A stretch of 18,286 nt of DNA from an uncultured Oscillospiraceae bacterium (GTDB lineage: Bacteria; Bacillota; Clostridia; Oscillospirales; Oscillospiraceae), in the NCBI GenBank assembly GCA_958436045.1, contig CAUBIP010000030.1:1-18286 (forward strand), given 5' to 3'. Below are positions 1-5,553 of the stretch, in pieces. The number at the start of each line of letters is the position of its first letter. The stretch's first letter is position 1. A model generated the notes under the pieces. That model ran no database searches. It saw only the letters and a list, made by a program, of their open reading frames with translations, and was not told the DNA's origin. The position numbers and the translations under genes were made by a program.

Positions 1-884
1 GGCATCACGACATTGCACCCAGCCAGGACGCCCTGCTTCCTGCCGTCGACCTCCGCCGTACCCAAGGCCGTCGTCGCCGGAAGCAGTGCGTCTGGCAGTA
101 GCAGCCGTGTCAGGGCCAGCAAATAGCAGGTCAGGCGCGGGTCGCCGGGGGGCGCATCCCGCAGCGGCGTGTCCCGATGGGGCAGAAACGGGCCGATGCC
201 CACCATCTGGGGCCGCAGCTGCTGCAGCAGCTGCATATCCTGCACCAGGGTCTGCACCGTCTGCCCCGGCGTACCGACCATCATGCCGCAGCCGGTCTGA
301 TAGCCGATCTCCAGAAGATCGCGCAGGCAGCGCAGCCGGTTTTCCCAGCGCATCTCCGGCGGATGGAGCCTGCGGTAATGGGCCGGGCACGCCGTCTCGT
401 GGCGCAGCAGATACCGGTCCGCGCCGGCGTCAAACAGCCGCTGGTAGGACGCCCGGCTCCGTTCTCCGATGGAGAGCGTAATGGCGCAGTCCGGAAAGTG
501 CCGCCGGATGGCCGCGACCAGGGCGACCAACCGGTCATCCGTCCAGTATCCATCCTCGCCGCCCTGCAGGACGAAGGTCCGGAAATCCAGCGCGTAGCCT
601 GCCGCGCAGCAGGCCAATATCTCCTCCTGCGTCAGGCGATAGCGGTCCGCCGCCTGGTTGGACCGGCGCAGGCCGCAATAGAGGCAATCGTTGCGACAAT
701 GGCTTGTGAATTCAATAATGCCCCGGAAAAAGATCTTCGTTCCGAACCGGGCGACGGCAGCCTGCCGTGCAAGCGCCATCGCCGCATCAGCACAATCCTG
801 CCAGTGCGCCAGCAAAAACGCCCACTCCTCCGGTGCCAGTCGATGCTCTCTCTGCAGCGCCTGCAGCAGCTCTTCGCACTTCAT
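1..884 (-). CDS. hydE: [FeFe]-hydrogenase maturase HydE (radical SAM), 3' end cut by window
   Basis: HydE is a radical S-adenosylmethionine enzyme that acts with HydG and HydF to build the diiron subcluster of the [FeFe]-hydrogenase H-cluster in the cytoplasm. I read 294 residues before the frame leaves the window; full HydE is about 350, so the C-terminus is missing. The motif FRGIIEFTSHCRNDC, with cysteines C63, C67 and C70 in CxxxCxxC spacing followed by YCGLRRSN, is the HydE form of the radical SAM cluster site. A TIM-barrel pattern follows, with FVLQGGED, LSIGERS, a HETA motif and GMMVGTPGQT. The ATG overlaps the upstream ATPase stop codon by 4 bp (ATGA), which implies translational coupling. 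BioB or PylB are the nearest alternatives, but the CRNDCLYCG signature and the neighbouring TM1266-family genes favour HydE strongly. Confidence 0.93.
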   Translation of the reverse strand, partial: MKCEELLQALQREHRLAPEEWAFLLAHWQDCADAAMALARQAAVARFGTKIFFRGIIEFTSHCRNDCLYCGLRRSNQAADRYRLTQEEILACCAAGYALDFRTFVLQGGEDGYWTDDRLVALVAAIRRHFPDCAITLSIGERSRASYQRLFDAGADRYLLRHETACPAHYRRLHPPEMRWENRLRCLRDLLEIGYQTGCGMMVGTPGQTVQTLVQDMQLLQQLRPQMVGIGPFLPHRDTPLRDAPPGDPRLTCYLLALTRLLLPDALLPATTALGTAEVDGRKQGVLAGCNVVM

Positions 885-1948
885 GTCTCCCACTCCTTTG
901 CATAAGCCGCCTTCACGCTGACGCCGGGGATGCGGCCAAGCTGATCCGTCAAGGCCTGGATCTCGCCTCGGGTCGCGTCCAGGCTGACGCTGATAAGATG
1001 CAGGCCCAGGTCCTGCCGGGGCATTCCCATGCGCCCCGTGACGGCGTGGCGATAGCGGTGCAGCACCGCATTGATCGCCCCGGCGCATTCTCGGTCCGGG
1101 AACACCAGCGCCAGCACGGCGATGGCCCGTGTCGCAGCATCCGCCGCCGGCTTTGCAGGCTCCGCCAGGCGGACCGGAAAAATATCCCGGAAGACCGCCT
1201 CCGGCGTCTCCCACTCGCCGAGCAGCGTCTGGACACCAAAGGCCGCCTCGATCTTCTCCTGGGTAATGACCTCCGCTGCGGGCCCATATTGATAGCACCC
1301 CGTCTGCTCCAGCAGCAGCGCATGATCCGCCCAGCGCAGCGCGTGGGCCGGATAGTGGGTGTTGAATAGGCACAGGACGCCTTGCCGCGCCAGATCAGCA
1401 ATGGTCTCCAGCATCAAAAGCTGGTTGCGAAAATCCAAATTTGACTCCGGCTCATCCAAAATGAGGACCTGCGGGTCATTGACCAGCGCCCGGGCCAGCA
1501 GCACCAGCTGCATCTGCCCGCCGGAAAGGGCGCTGCATTTTTGCCGCCTGAGCGGCAGCAGGCCCAGTCGGTCCATTGCCGCCTCGGCTGCCTGCACATC
1601 CGCCTGCCCCGGCAAGGCAAACGGCCCAATGCGGGCGCTGCGCCCCAGCAGGACAGTCTCTTCGACGGTATAGGCCGCCGACGCCGCCCGCATCTGGGGC
1701 ACGTAGGAGATCGTACGCCACAGCTTCCCCGGCGGCAGCTCCCGCAGCGCAGCGCCATCCAGATATGTCATGCCGGACTGCCAGCGAAGCAGACCCATGA
1801 TGCAGCGCAGCAGCGTCGTTTTCCCCGCGCCGTTGGGCCCGAGGATCGCCACGGTCTGGCCGGACGCGGCGCAGAAGGAGATCTCTTTTAAAATCTGGCG
1901 GTCGCATTTCGGATAAGCAAAGCAGCCGCCCCGGACTTCTAGTTTCAT
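881..1948 (-). CDS. FecCD-partner ABC ATPase fused to a C-terminal TM1266-like (hydrogenase system regulator) domain
   Basis: This 355-residue protein is the ATPase of an iron/siderophore/cobalamin-type importer. Residues 1-255 carry Walker A (GPNGAGKT, 37-44), a Q-loop near 84, the signature LSGGQ (141-145), Walker B (ILDEP, 163-167) and the H-loop histidine H198. Family members usually stop near 255-265. Here a linker (about 256-272) leads to an extra domain at 273-352 containing GRMGMPRQDLGLHLISVSLDA and a QLGRIPGVSVKAAY tail. That domain lines up along its length with the free TM1266-family protein encoded at 3119-3385. I chose the ATG at 1948 because it overlaps the permease stop (ATGA) and begins the normal family N-terminus MKLEVRGG. 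The frame stays open upstream, but only as a shadow of the permease gene. The fused domain could sense ligand and inhibit transport, as the C-terminal domain of MetN does; that role is inference. Confidence 0.93.
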   Translation of the reverse strand: MKLEVRGGCFAYPKCDRQILKEISFCAASGQTVAILGPNGAGKTTLLRCIMGLLRWQSGMTYLDGAALRELPPGKLWRTISYVPQMRAASAAYTVEETVLLGRSARIGPFALPGQADVQAAEAAMDRLGLLPLRRQKCSALSGGQMQLVLLARALVNDPQVLILDEPESNLDFRNQLLMLETIADLARQGVLCLFNTHYPAHALRWADHALLLEQTGCYQYGPAAEVITQEKIEAAFGVQTLLGEWETPEAVFRDIFPVRLAEPAKPAADAATRAIAVLALVFPDRECAGAINAVLHRYRHAVTGRMGMPRQDLGLHLISVSLDATRGEIQALTDQLGRIPGVSVKAAYAKEWET

Positions 1949-2973
1949 AGCTGCCACCCCCCGGACCGGCGCATCAGCACAATGAAAAACGGTGCGCCGA
2001 AAATCGCCGTCAAAACAGAGAGCGGAATGACCCCAGCCGACAGCGACCGCGCCGCCGTATCGACCAGCATCATAAAAACTGCCCCCAGGCTGATGCACGC
2101 CGGCAGCAGCGACAGATGATTATTGCCGAATTTCATCCGGCACACATGGGGCGCCAACAGGCCGACCCAGCCCACCTGGCCGCTCATAGAGACACAAGCC
2201 GCCGTGATGGCCGTGGCGCAGAGAATGCACACCGCTCGCAGTGCGCCGATGCGCACGCCGGAGGTCCTGGCCTCTTCGTCGGAAAGCGGCAGCAGGTTCA
2301 GCCGCCAGCGCAGCGCCAGCAGGATCCCGCTCCCCAGCACAATGGGGAGCGCCCCCAGCGCCAGCGTCCCATAGGACGCGGAATCGAAGCTGCCCATAAG
2401 CCAATAGGTAATGGCCGGGAGCTGAGACTCCGGGTCAGCGACGTATTTTAAAAGCGAGATCAGCGCTGAAAACAGCGAACCGATCATAATGCCCGCCAGG
2501 ACAATGCGGCTGCGCCCGCCGCTTTTCCCGCTGGCAGCCAGCCAGGTCAGGCCGACGGCGCCGATGCCGAACACCGTCGCCATCAGCTGCAGGCCCGTCA
2601 GGCCAAAGCCCAGCAGCAGGGCCAGGGCCGCGCCGCAGCTGGCGCCGGAGGCCACGCCCAGCGTGTCCGGCGTCGCCAAAGGATTGGCAAACAGGCTCTG
2701 GAACACGCAGCCCGCGACAGATAAGCCCGCGCCGACCAGGATCGCCAGCAGCAGCCGCGGCAGGCGCATGGACCAAAAGATCTGGACATATTGGCCGCCG
2801 GGTGCTGCGCAAAGGCCTAGCTTTGCCCCGATGCAGCGCAGCAGCGCGCCGGGCGGCGCCGGGATACGGCCCAGGCACAGGCAAACCAGCAGCGTCAGCG
2901 GCGGCAGCAGCCACAAAACAAGCCGTGTCCGCCCGCTGAGCCTGCCCGGCACAAGCGATTTTGATTTTTTCAT
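1945..2973 (-). CDS. FecCD/BtuC-type ABC importer permease
   Basis: This is the membrane subunit of a type II ABC importer (iron-siderophore, heme or cobalamin class), 342 residues, the normal family length. It is strongly hydrophobic, with roughly nine to ten membrane segments starting near residue 17. Family marks are RLPRLLLAILVGAGLSVAGC with the following QSLFANPLATPDTLGV, the segment LNLLPLSDEEARTSGV that contacts the ATPase, and VGWVGLLAPHVCR near the C-terminus. Its stop overlaps the ATPase start by 4 bp. It lies second in an operon behind the free TM1266-family gene, from which it is separated by a predicted attenuator. The substrate cannot be read from the sequence; iron or an iron-containing cofactor is a guess from the hydE context. 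No periplasmic-type binding protein gene is present in the window. Confidence 0.93.
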   Translation of the reverse strand: MKKSKSLVPGRLSGRTRLVLWLLPPLTLLVCLCLGRIPAPPGALLRCIGAKLGLCAAPGGQYVQIFWSMRLPRLLLAILVGAGLSVAGCVFQSLFANPLATPDTLGVASGASCGAALALLLGFGLTGLQLMATVFGIGAVGLTWLAASGKSGGRSRIVLAGIMIGSLFSALISLLKYVADPESQLPAITYWLMGSFDSASYGTLALGALPIVLGSGILLALRWRLNLLPLSDEEARTSGVRIGALRAVCILCATAITAACVSMSGQVGWVGLLAPHVCRMKFGNNHLSLLPACISLGAVFMMLVDTAARSLSAGVIPLSVLTAIFGAPFFIVLMRRSGGWQL

Positions 2974-3013
2974 ATAGCACCTGCAACCTTTCTCGCCGCG
3001 TCATAAGCATAGC

Positions 3014-3085
3014 AAAAGCGCCGCATCCGAAAGGATACGGCGCACTTTGGCAAAACAATACAGTCGCTGCGCGTATCCTTTCGCC
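3014..3085 (-). promoter_or_regulatory. Predicted transcription attenuator upstream of the permease gene
   Basis: Read on the minus strand, three segments can pair in two exclusive ways. Segment 1 (3083-3072, CGAAAGGAUACG) is perfectly complementary over 12 bp to segment 2 (3039-3028, CGUAUCCUUUCG). Segment 2 also belongs to an 11-bp hairpin, 3043-3033 with 3028-3018, closed by a UUUC loop and followed by UUUUGCU (3017-3011). The hairpin has one G-U pair on the minus strand (3037/3024) that would be a C-A mismatch on the plus strand, so the RNA is probably minus-strand. This is the layout of an antiterminator and a weak terminator. The effector (riboswitch ligand, protein or leader translation) is unknown. 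Confidence 0.6.
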
Positions 3086-3118
3086 TCAAATTGCATTTTC
3101 GGCGTCAGGATGCTTATT

Positions 3119-3385
3119 TTATTCCTGTAATGCAGGAAATGTCAGATTGGAATATGCTGTCTTGGCGCTGATCCCTTCGATCTTGCCAAGCTTGCCCGCC
3201 AGGGTGTTGATCGCGTCCTGGGGCGCATCCATGGCAACGCTGATAATATGGATGCCGCGCTGCCGGTACGGGATCCCCATCCGGCCAATAATATACGGCG
3301 CGTATTCATGCAGCAGCGCATTGAGCTGCTCCACGCCCTCTGTTTCCTGGGCGATAATGCTGATCATTGCCACACGGTGTTCCAT
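3119..3385 (-). CDS. Stand-alone TM1266-family protein (putative iron-only hydrogenase system regulator)
   Basis: This 88-residue protein matches the TM1266 family, small ferredoxin-like/NikR-C-like domain proteins found in [FeFe]-hydrogenase gene clusters and named putative regulators. Key features are MEHRVAMISII at the N-terminus, IIGRMGIPYRQRGIHIISV in the middle and LAGKLGKIEGISAKTAYSN at the end. The frame stays open for another 55 codons upstream. The ATG at 3385 is chosen because GGAG lies 8 bases before it, a good promoter lies just upstream, and homology begins here. It is the first gene of the hydE operon. It has no helix-turn-helix, so any regulatory action would be through ligand binding or protein contact and not direct DNA binding; that is inference. 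A second copy of this domain is fused to the ATPase at 881-1948. Confidence 0.88.
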   Translation of the reverse strand: MEHRVAMISIIAQETEGVEQLNALLHEYAPYIIGRMGIPYRQRGIHIISVAMDAPQDAINTLAGKLGKIEGISAKTAYSNLTFPALQE

Positions 3386-3413
3386 CTGATCCACTCCAAA
3401 CTTTGTTTTTCTT

Positions 3414-3442
3414 ATCTTAGCATATTCCCCGCTCTGTGTCAA
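3414..3442 (-). promoter_or_regulatory. Sigma-A-type promoter of the hydE/ABC operon
   Basis: The minus strand reads TTGACA (3442-3437), a 17-base spacer, then TAAGAT (3419-3414). A TGC triplet just before the -10 makes it an extended -10 promoter. The start site would fall near 3407, about 22 bases before the TM1266-family ATG. The palindrome TCAATTGA (3439-3446) overlaps the -35 and could be an operator, but it is short. Confidence 0.75.
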
Positions 3443-3511
3443 TTGATTCACGCTACTCTCGGCTGGCGCAGCTGCTGCAAGGCTTTTTTCACAATATAGA
3501 TAGCCAAGTAC

Positions 3512-3543
3512 AAAAAGGGCGCTGACTTTCATCAGCGCCCTTT
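3512..3543 (-). terminator. Intrinsic terminator of the rplJ-rplL operon
   Basis: A 12-bp perfect stem (3514-3525 with 3532-3543) has a 6-base loop. Its GC-rich core is GGGCGCTGA, and on the minus strand it is followed by a run of five U from 3516-3512 (partly in the stem). It lies about 70 bases after the rplL stop and closes the ribosomal block before the hydrogenase operon promoter. Confidence 0.85.
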
Positions 3544-3612
3544 GCATCATCCATATGGATTTTTGGTCCCCGCCGCAGCAGCGGCAGGTGCGATCTTTGG
3601 ATAGACCGGCAA

Positions 3613-3981
3613 TTACTTCATTTCTGCAGTTGCGCCAGCTTCCTTCAGGTCGTTGATCATCTTCTCGGCGTCGTCCTTGGAGACAGCTTCCTTCAGGGTC
3701 TTCGGGACGTTGTCGACGATCTCCTTGGCTTCCTTCAGACCCAGGCCGGTCAGAGCGCGGACAACCTTGATGACAGCGATCTTGTTGGCGCCGATGTCCT
3801 TCAGGACGACGTCAAACTCGGTCTTCTCTTCAGCAGCTTCGCCAGCAGCAGCGGGAGCAGCGACAGCAGCGGCAGCGGCGGAAACGCCGAAGGTGTCTTC
3901 CAGAGCATGAACCAGCTCAGCCAGTTCGACAACTGTCAGGCCCTTAACTTCTTCGATCAAAGCAGCGATTTTTTCAGACAT
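3613..3981 (-). CDS. rplL: 50S ribosomal protein L7/L12
   Basis: L7/L12 forms the flexible stalk of the large subunit that recruits translation GTPases, anchored to L10 as dimers. The protein is 122 residues, normal for the family. It has the N-terminal dimerisation domain (MSEKIAALIEEVKGLTVVEL), an alanine-rich hinge at about 38-52, and the C-terminal domain with EFDVVLKDIGANKIAVIKVVR and GLGLKEAKEIVDNVPK. AGGAGG lies 7 bases before the ATG. It follows rplJ after 41 bases. A strong terminator follows it; rpoB, which usually comes next, does not. Confidence 0.98.
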   Translation of the reverse strand: MSEKIAALIEEVKGLTVVELAELVHALEDTFGVSAAAAAVAAPAAAGEAAEEKTEFDVVLKDIGANKIAVIKVVRALTGLGLKEAKEIVDNVPKTLKEAVSKDDAEKMINDLKEAGATAEMK

Positions 3982-4022
3982 GGTAAAATCCTCCTGTTAA
4001 TTGTTCCTTGAAAATACGTGAA

Positions 4023-4565
4023 TTAAGCCTCTTCTGCAGGAGCTTCTTCTGCAGGAGCAGCGCCGCCGGCCTTCTGTTCCCGGATCTGGTCCAGGACAAA
4101 TGCCAAGCTGGAGATCGGTGCGAGCATGGTGCCGAGAACCTGGGCAACCAGCGCATCCTTCGAGGGCAGTTCGCCGAAGCCGTTGAGCTGTTCAACGCTC
4201 ATCACAGAGCCTTCAACAAAGCCGCCCTTGATTTTCAGATTCTTGAGCTTGTTCTTCTTTGCAAATTCGCATACGATACGAGCCGGGGCAATGGGGTCGC
4301 CCGTGGTGCTGGCCATGGAAGTCGTGCCGTTGAGGACATCGTCGAACGCAGTGTAGCCGGCCTTATTGGCGGCGAAGCGCGTCAGCGTGTTCTTCACGAC
4401 GGTGTATTCCACACCGGCCTCACGGAACTTATTGCGGAGCTCCGTATCCTGTGCGACAGTGATGCCCTTATAGTCGACAAATACAGCTGCGCTTGCGGCC
4501 TGCATTTTTTCAGCCAATGCATCGACAATTGCTTTTTTGCTTTCCAGTACCTTTGCGTTGGGCAT
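4023..4565 (-). CDS. rplJ: 50S ribosomal protein L10
   Basis: L10 (180 residues) is the base of the ribosomal stalk, binding 23S rRNA near the L11 site and carrying L7/L12 dimers on its C-terminal helix. Recognisable stretches are SKKAIVDALAEKM near the N-terminus, AAVFVDYKGITVAQDTELR, EYTVVKNTLTRFAAN and LKIKGGFVEG. The tail after about residue 160 is an alanine/glutamate repeat (APAEEAPAEEA), a low-complexity end. A GGAGGTGA ribosome binding site lies just before the ATG at 4565. The gene is first in the rplJ-rplL unit and is preceded by a promoter and the L10 leader RNA, by which L10 (with L7/L12) is known to control its own operon. Confidence 0.97.
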   Translation of the reverse strand: MPNAKVLESKKAIVDALAEKMQAASAAVFVDYKGITVAQDTELRNKFREAGVEYTVVKNTLTRFAANKAGYTAFDDVLNGTTSMASTTGDPIAPARIVCEFAKKNKLKNLKIKGGFVEGSVMSVEQLNGFGELPSKDALVAQVLGTMLAPISSLAFVLDQIREQKAGGAAPAEEAPAEEA

Positions 4566-4580
4566 GGTGTCACCTCCGAT

Positions 4581-4717
4581 AAAAATAATGTCCTCATGCC
4601 AAAAGACATGAGGACAGAAAACTTGCTTTCAAACCGGCACGCCGGAATCAAACGATTTTCAGCCTCGGCAGGCGGAGAAGCTCTCCTTACGACGCAGCAC
4701 CTGCTGTCTCTGGCAAC
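4581..4717 (-). ncRNA. L10 leader (autoregulatory mRNA leader of rplJ)
   Basis: Between the promoter and the rplJ ribosome binding site, the minus strand contains AGACAGCAGG (4708-4699) and, further on, CCUGCCGAGG (4671-4662). These are the paired conserved boxes of the Firmicute L10 leader that binds the L10(L12) complex. The leader ends in the hairpin GUCCUCAUG/CAUGAGGAC (4615-4607 with 4598-4590), with AUUAUUUUUA after it. That hairpin serves as the attenuator and lies about 10 bases before the Shine-Dalgarno sequence. Start and end are approximate. Confidence 0.85.
4590..4615 (-). terminator. rplJ: Attenuator hairpin in the L10 leader
   Basis: This is a 9-bp perfect stem (4590-4598 with 4607-4615) with an 8-base loop, followed on the minus strand by a U-rich stretch including five U (4585-4581). 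It sits inside the leader, before the rplJ start, so it would set readthrough and not end the operon. Confidence 0.75.
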
Positions 4718-4723
4718 TCGTTT

Positions 4724-4752
4724 AGTATAGCAGATATTGCCCGACAAGTCAA
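4724..4752 (-). promoter_or_regulatory. Promoter of rplJ-rplL, nested in an inverted repeat
   Basis: The minus strand shows TTGACT (4752-4747), a 17-base spacer and TATACT (4729-4724), with TGC just before the -10. The -35 and spacer lie between and within the arms of an 11-bp perfect inverted repeat (GCAGATATTGC at 4730-4740 and GCAATATCTGC at 4753-4763). Confidence 0.85.
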
Positions 4753-4771
4753 GCAATATCTGCACTTTTTA

Positions 4772-5461
4772 TCAATACTTGCTGGTGTTGACCTTGACGC
4801 CAGGGCCCATAGTGGACGCCAGGACGCAGGACTTGATATACTGGCCCTTGGCAGCGGCGGGTTTCGCCTTCACGATGGCGCCGACCAGTGCATCCATGTT
4901 CTCCTGCAGCTTTTCGGGGCCGAAGGAAACCTTGCCGATGGGGCAATGGATGATATTGGTCTTGTCCAGACGGTATTCGATCTTACCGGCCTTGACTTCC
5001 TTGACGGCCTGCGCAACGTTCGGCGTGACCGTGCCAGCCTTCGGGGAGGGCATCAGGCCCTTGGGGCCCAGAACCTTACCGAGACGGCCGACCAGACCCA
5101 TCATGTCCGGAGAAGCGACGACGACGTCGAAGTCGAACCAGTTTTCCTTGGTGATCTTCTCGACCATGTCCATGCCGCCGACATAGTCAGCGCCAGCTTC
5201 CTTTGCCGCATCTGCCTTTTCGTCCTTGGCAAAGACGAGGACCTTGCGGGTCTTGCCAGTGCCGTTGGGCAGGACAATAGCGCCGCGGACCTGCTGGTCA
5301 GCATGACGGGAGTCAACGCCCAGCTTGACGTGGATCTCTACGGTCTCATCGAATTTTGCAGTAGCAGTCTTGCAAACCAGTGCCAGGGCGTCTGCTACTT
5401 CATATTGCACAGCGCGGTCGATCTGCTTCGCGCTATCCTGATATTTTTTACCTCTAAACAA
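4772..5461 (-). CDS. rplA: 50S ribosomal protein L1 (TTG start)
   Basis: L1 (229 residues) binds 23S rRNA at the mobile L1 stalk and helps release deacylated tRNA from the E site. In many bacteria it also represses its own mRNA. The protein is full length, with FRGKKYQDSAKQID at the start, VRGAIVLPNGTGKTRKVLVFA, GADYVGG, DFDVVVASPDMMGLVGRLGKVLGPKGLMPSPKAGTV (residue blocks given as landmarks) and STMGPGVKVN near the end. The start is TTG at 5461: AAGGAGG lies 8 bases upstream and the family N-terminus begins there, with no nearby ATG. The 92 bases between rplK and rplA hold two hairpins; one resembles the L1-binding site of 23S rRNA. Confidence 0.96.
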   Translation of the reverse strand: MFRGKKYQDSAKQIDRAVQYEVADALALVCKTATAKFDETVEIHVKLGVDSRHADQQVRGAIVLPNGTGKTRKVLVFAKDEKADAAKEAGADYVGGMDMVEKITKENWFDFDVVVASPDMMGLVGRLGKVLGPKGLMPSPKAGTVTPNVAQAVKEVKAGKIEYRLDKTNIIHCPIGKVSFGPEKLQENMDALVGAIVKAKPAAAKGQYIKSCVLASTMGPGVKVNTSKY

Positions 5462-5479
5462 TGTTATATCCTCCTTGAA

Positions 5480-5505
5480 GTGGTGATGCGGAATAATCCT
5501 CCCAC
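5480..5505 (-). promoter_or_regulatory. Possible L1-binding mRNA element before rplA
   Basis: The minus-strand RNA can fold as GUGG (5505-5502) with CCAC (5483-5480) and an inner GGA/UCC stem capped by UUAU, leaving an asymmetric internal loop. The 5' strand GUGGGAGG is identical to the conserved strand of the L1 stalk in 23S rRNA, and CACCAC on the 3' side also resembles it. The element ends 3 bases before the rplA Shine-Dalgarno sequence (5476-5470), where bound L1 would block initiation. Resemblance was judged by eye. Confidence 0.45.
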
Positions 5506-5511
5506 ATTTAT

Positions 5512-5540
5512 GAGGTAAGACTGCGCAGTCTAATTACCTC
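5512..5540 (-). repeat. Hairpin in the rplK-rplA spacer
   Basis: The outer stem GAGGTAA/TTACCTC (5512-5518 with 5534-5540) and inner palindrome GACTGC/GCAGTC (5519-5530) are separated by a 3-base bulge. It lies 13 bases after the rplK stop and has no U-run, so it is more likely an mRNA processing or stability element than a terminator. Confidence 0.5.
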
Positions 5541-5553
5541 GGCAGATGATCCA

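Noticed and set aside
177..905. Long plus-strand open frame opposite hydE
   Set aside because: Composition is arginine/alanine/glutamine-rich and family-free; the opposite strand is a clear HydE. It is an antisense shadow of a GC-rich gene.
1945..3058. Additional open frames over the permease gene on both strands
   Set aside because: They lack family features, while the minus-strand permease frame is complete with FecCD motifs.
3014..3118. Cobalamin riboswitch before the BtuC-like permease
   Set aside because: No recognisable B12-box or kissing-loop motif; the space is too short for the full class. Only the attenuator pairings are supported.
3119..3550. Longer version of the TM1266-family protein starting at 3550
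   Set aside because: The extension would cover the promoter and the rplL terminator; the Shine-Dalgarno and homology support the ATG at 3385.
4008..4730. 240-codon plus-strand frame over rplJ and its leader
   Set aside because: Antisense to a definite L10 gene and the L10 leader; no ribosome binding site or protein family signs.
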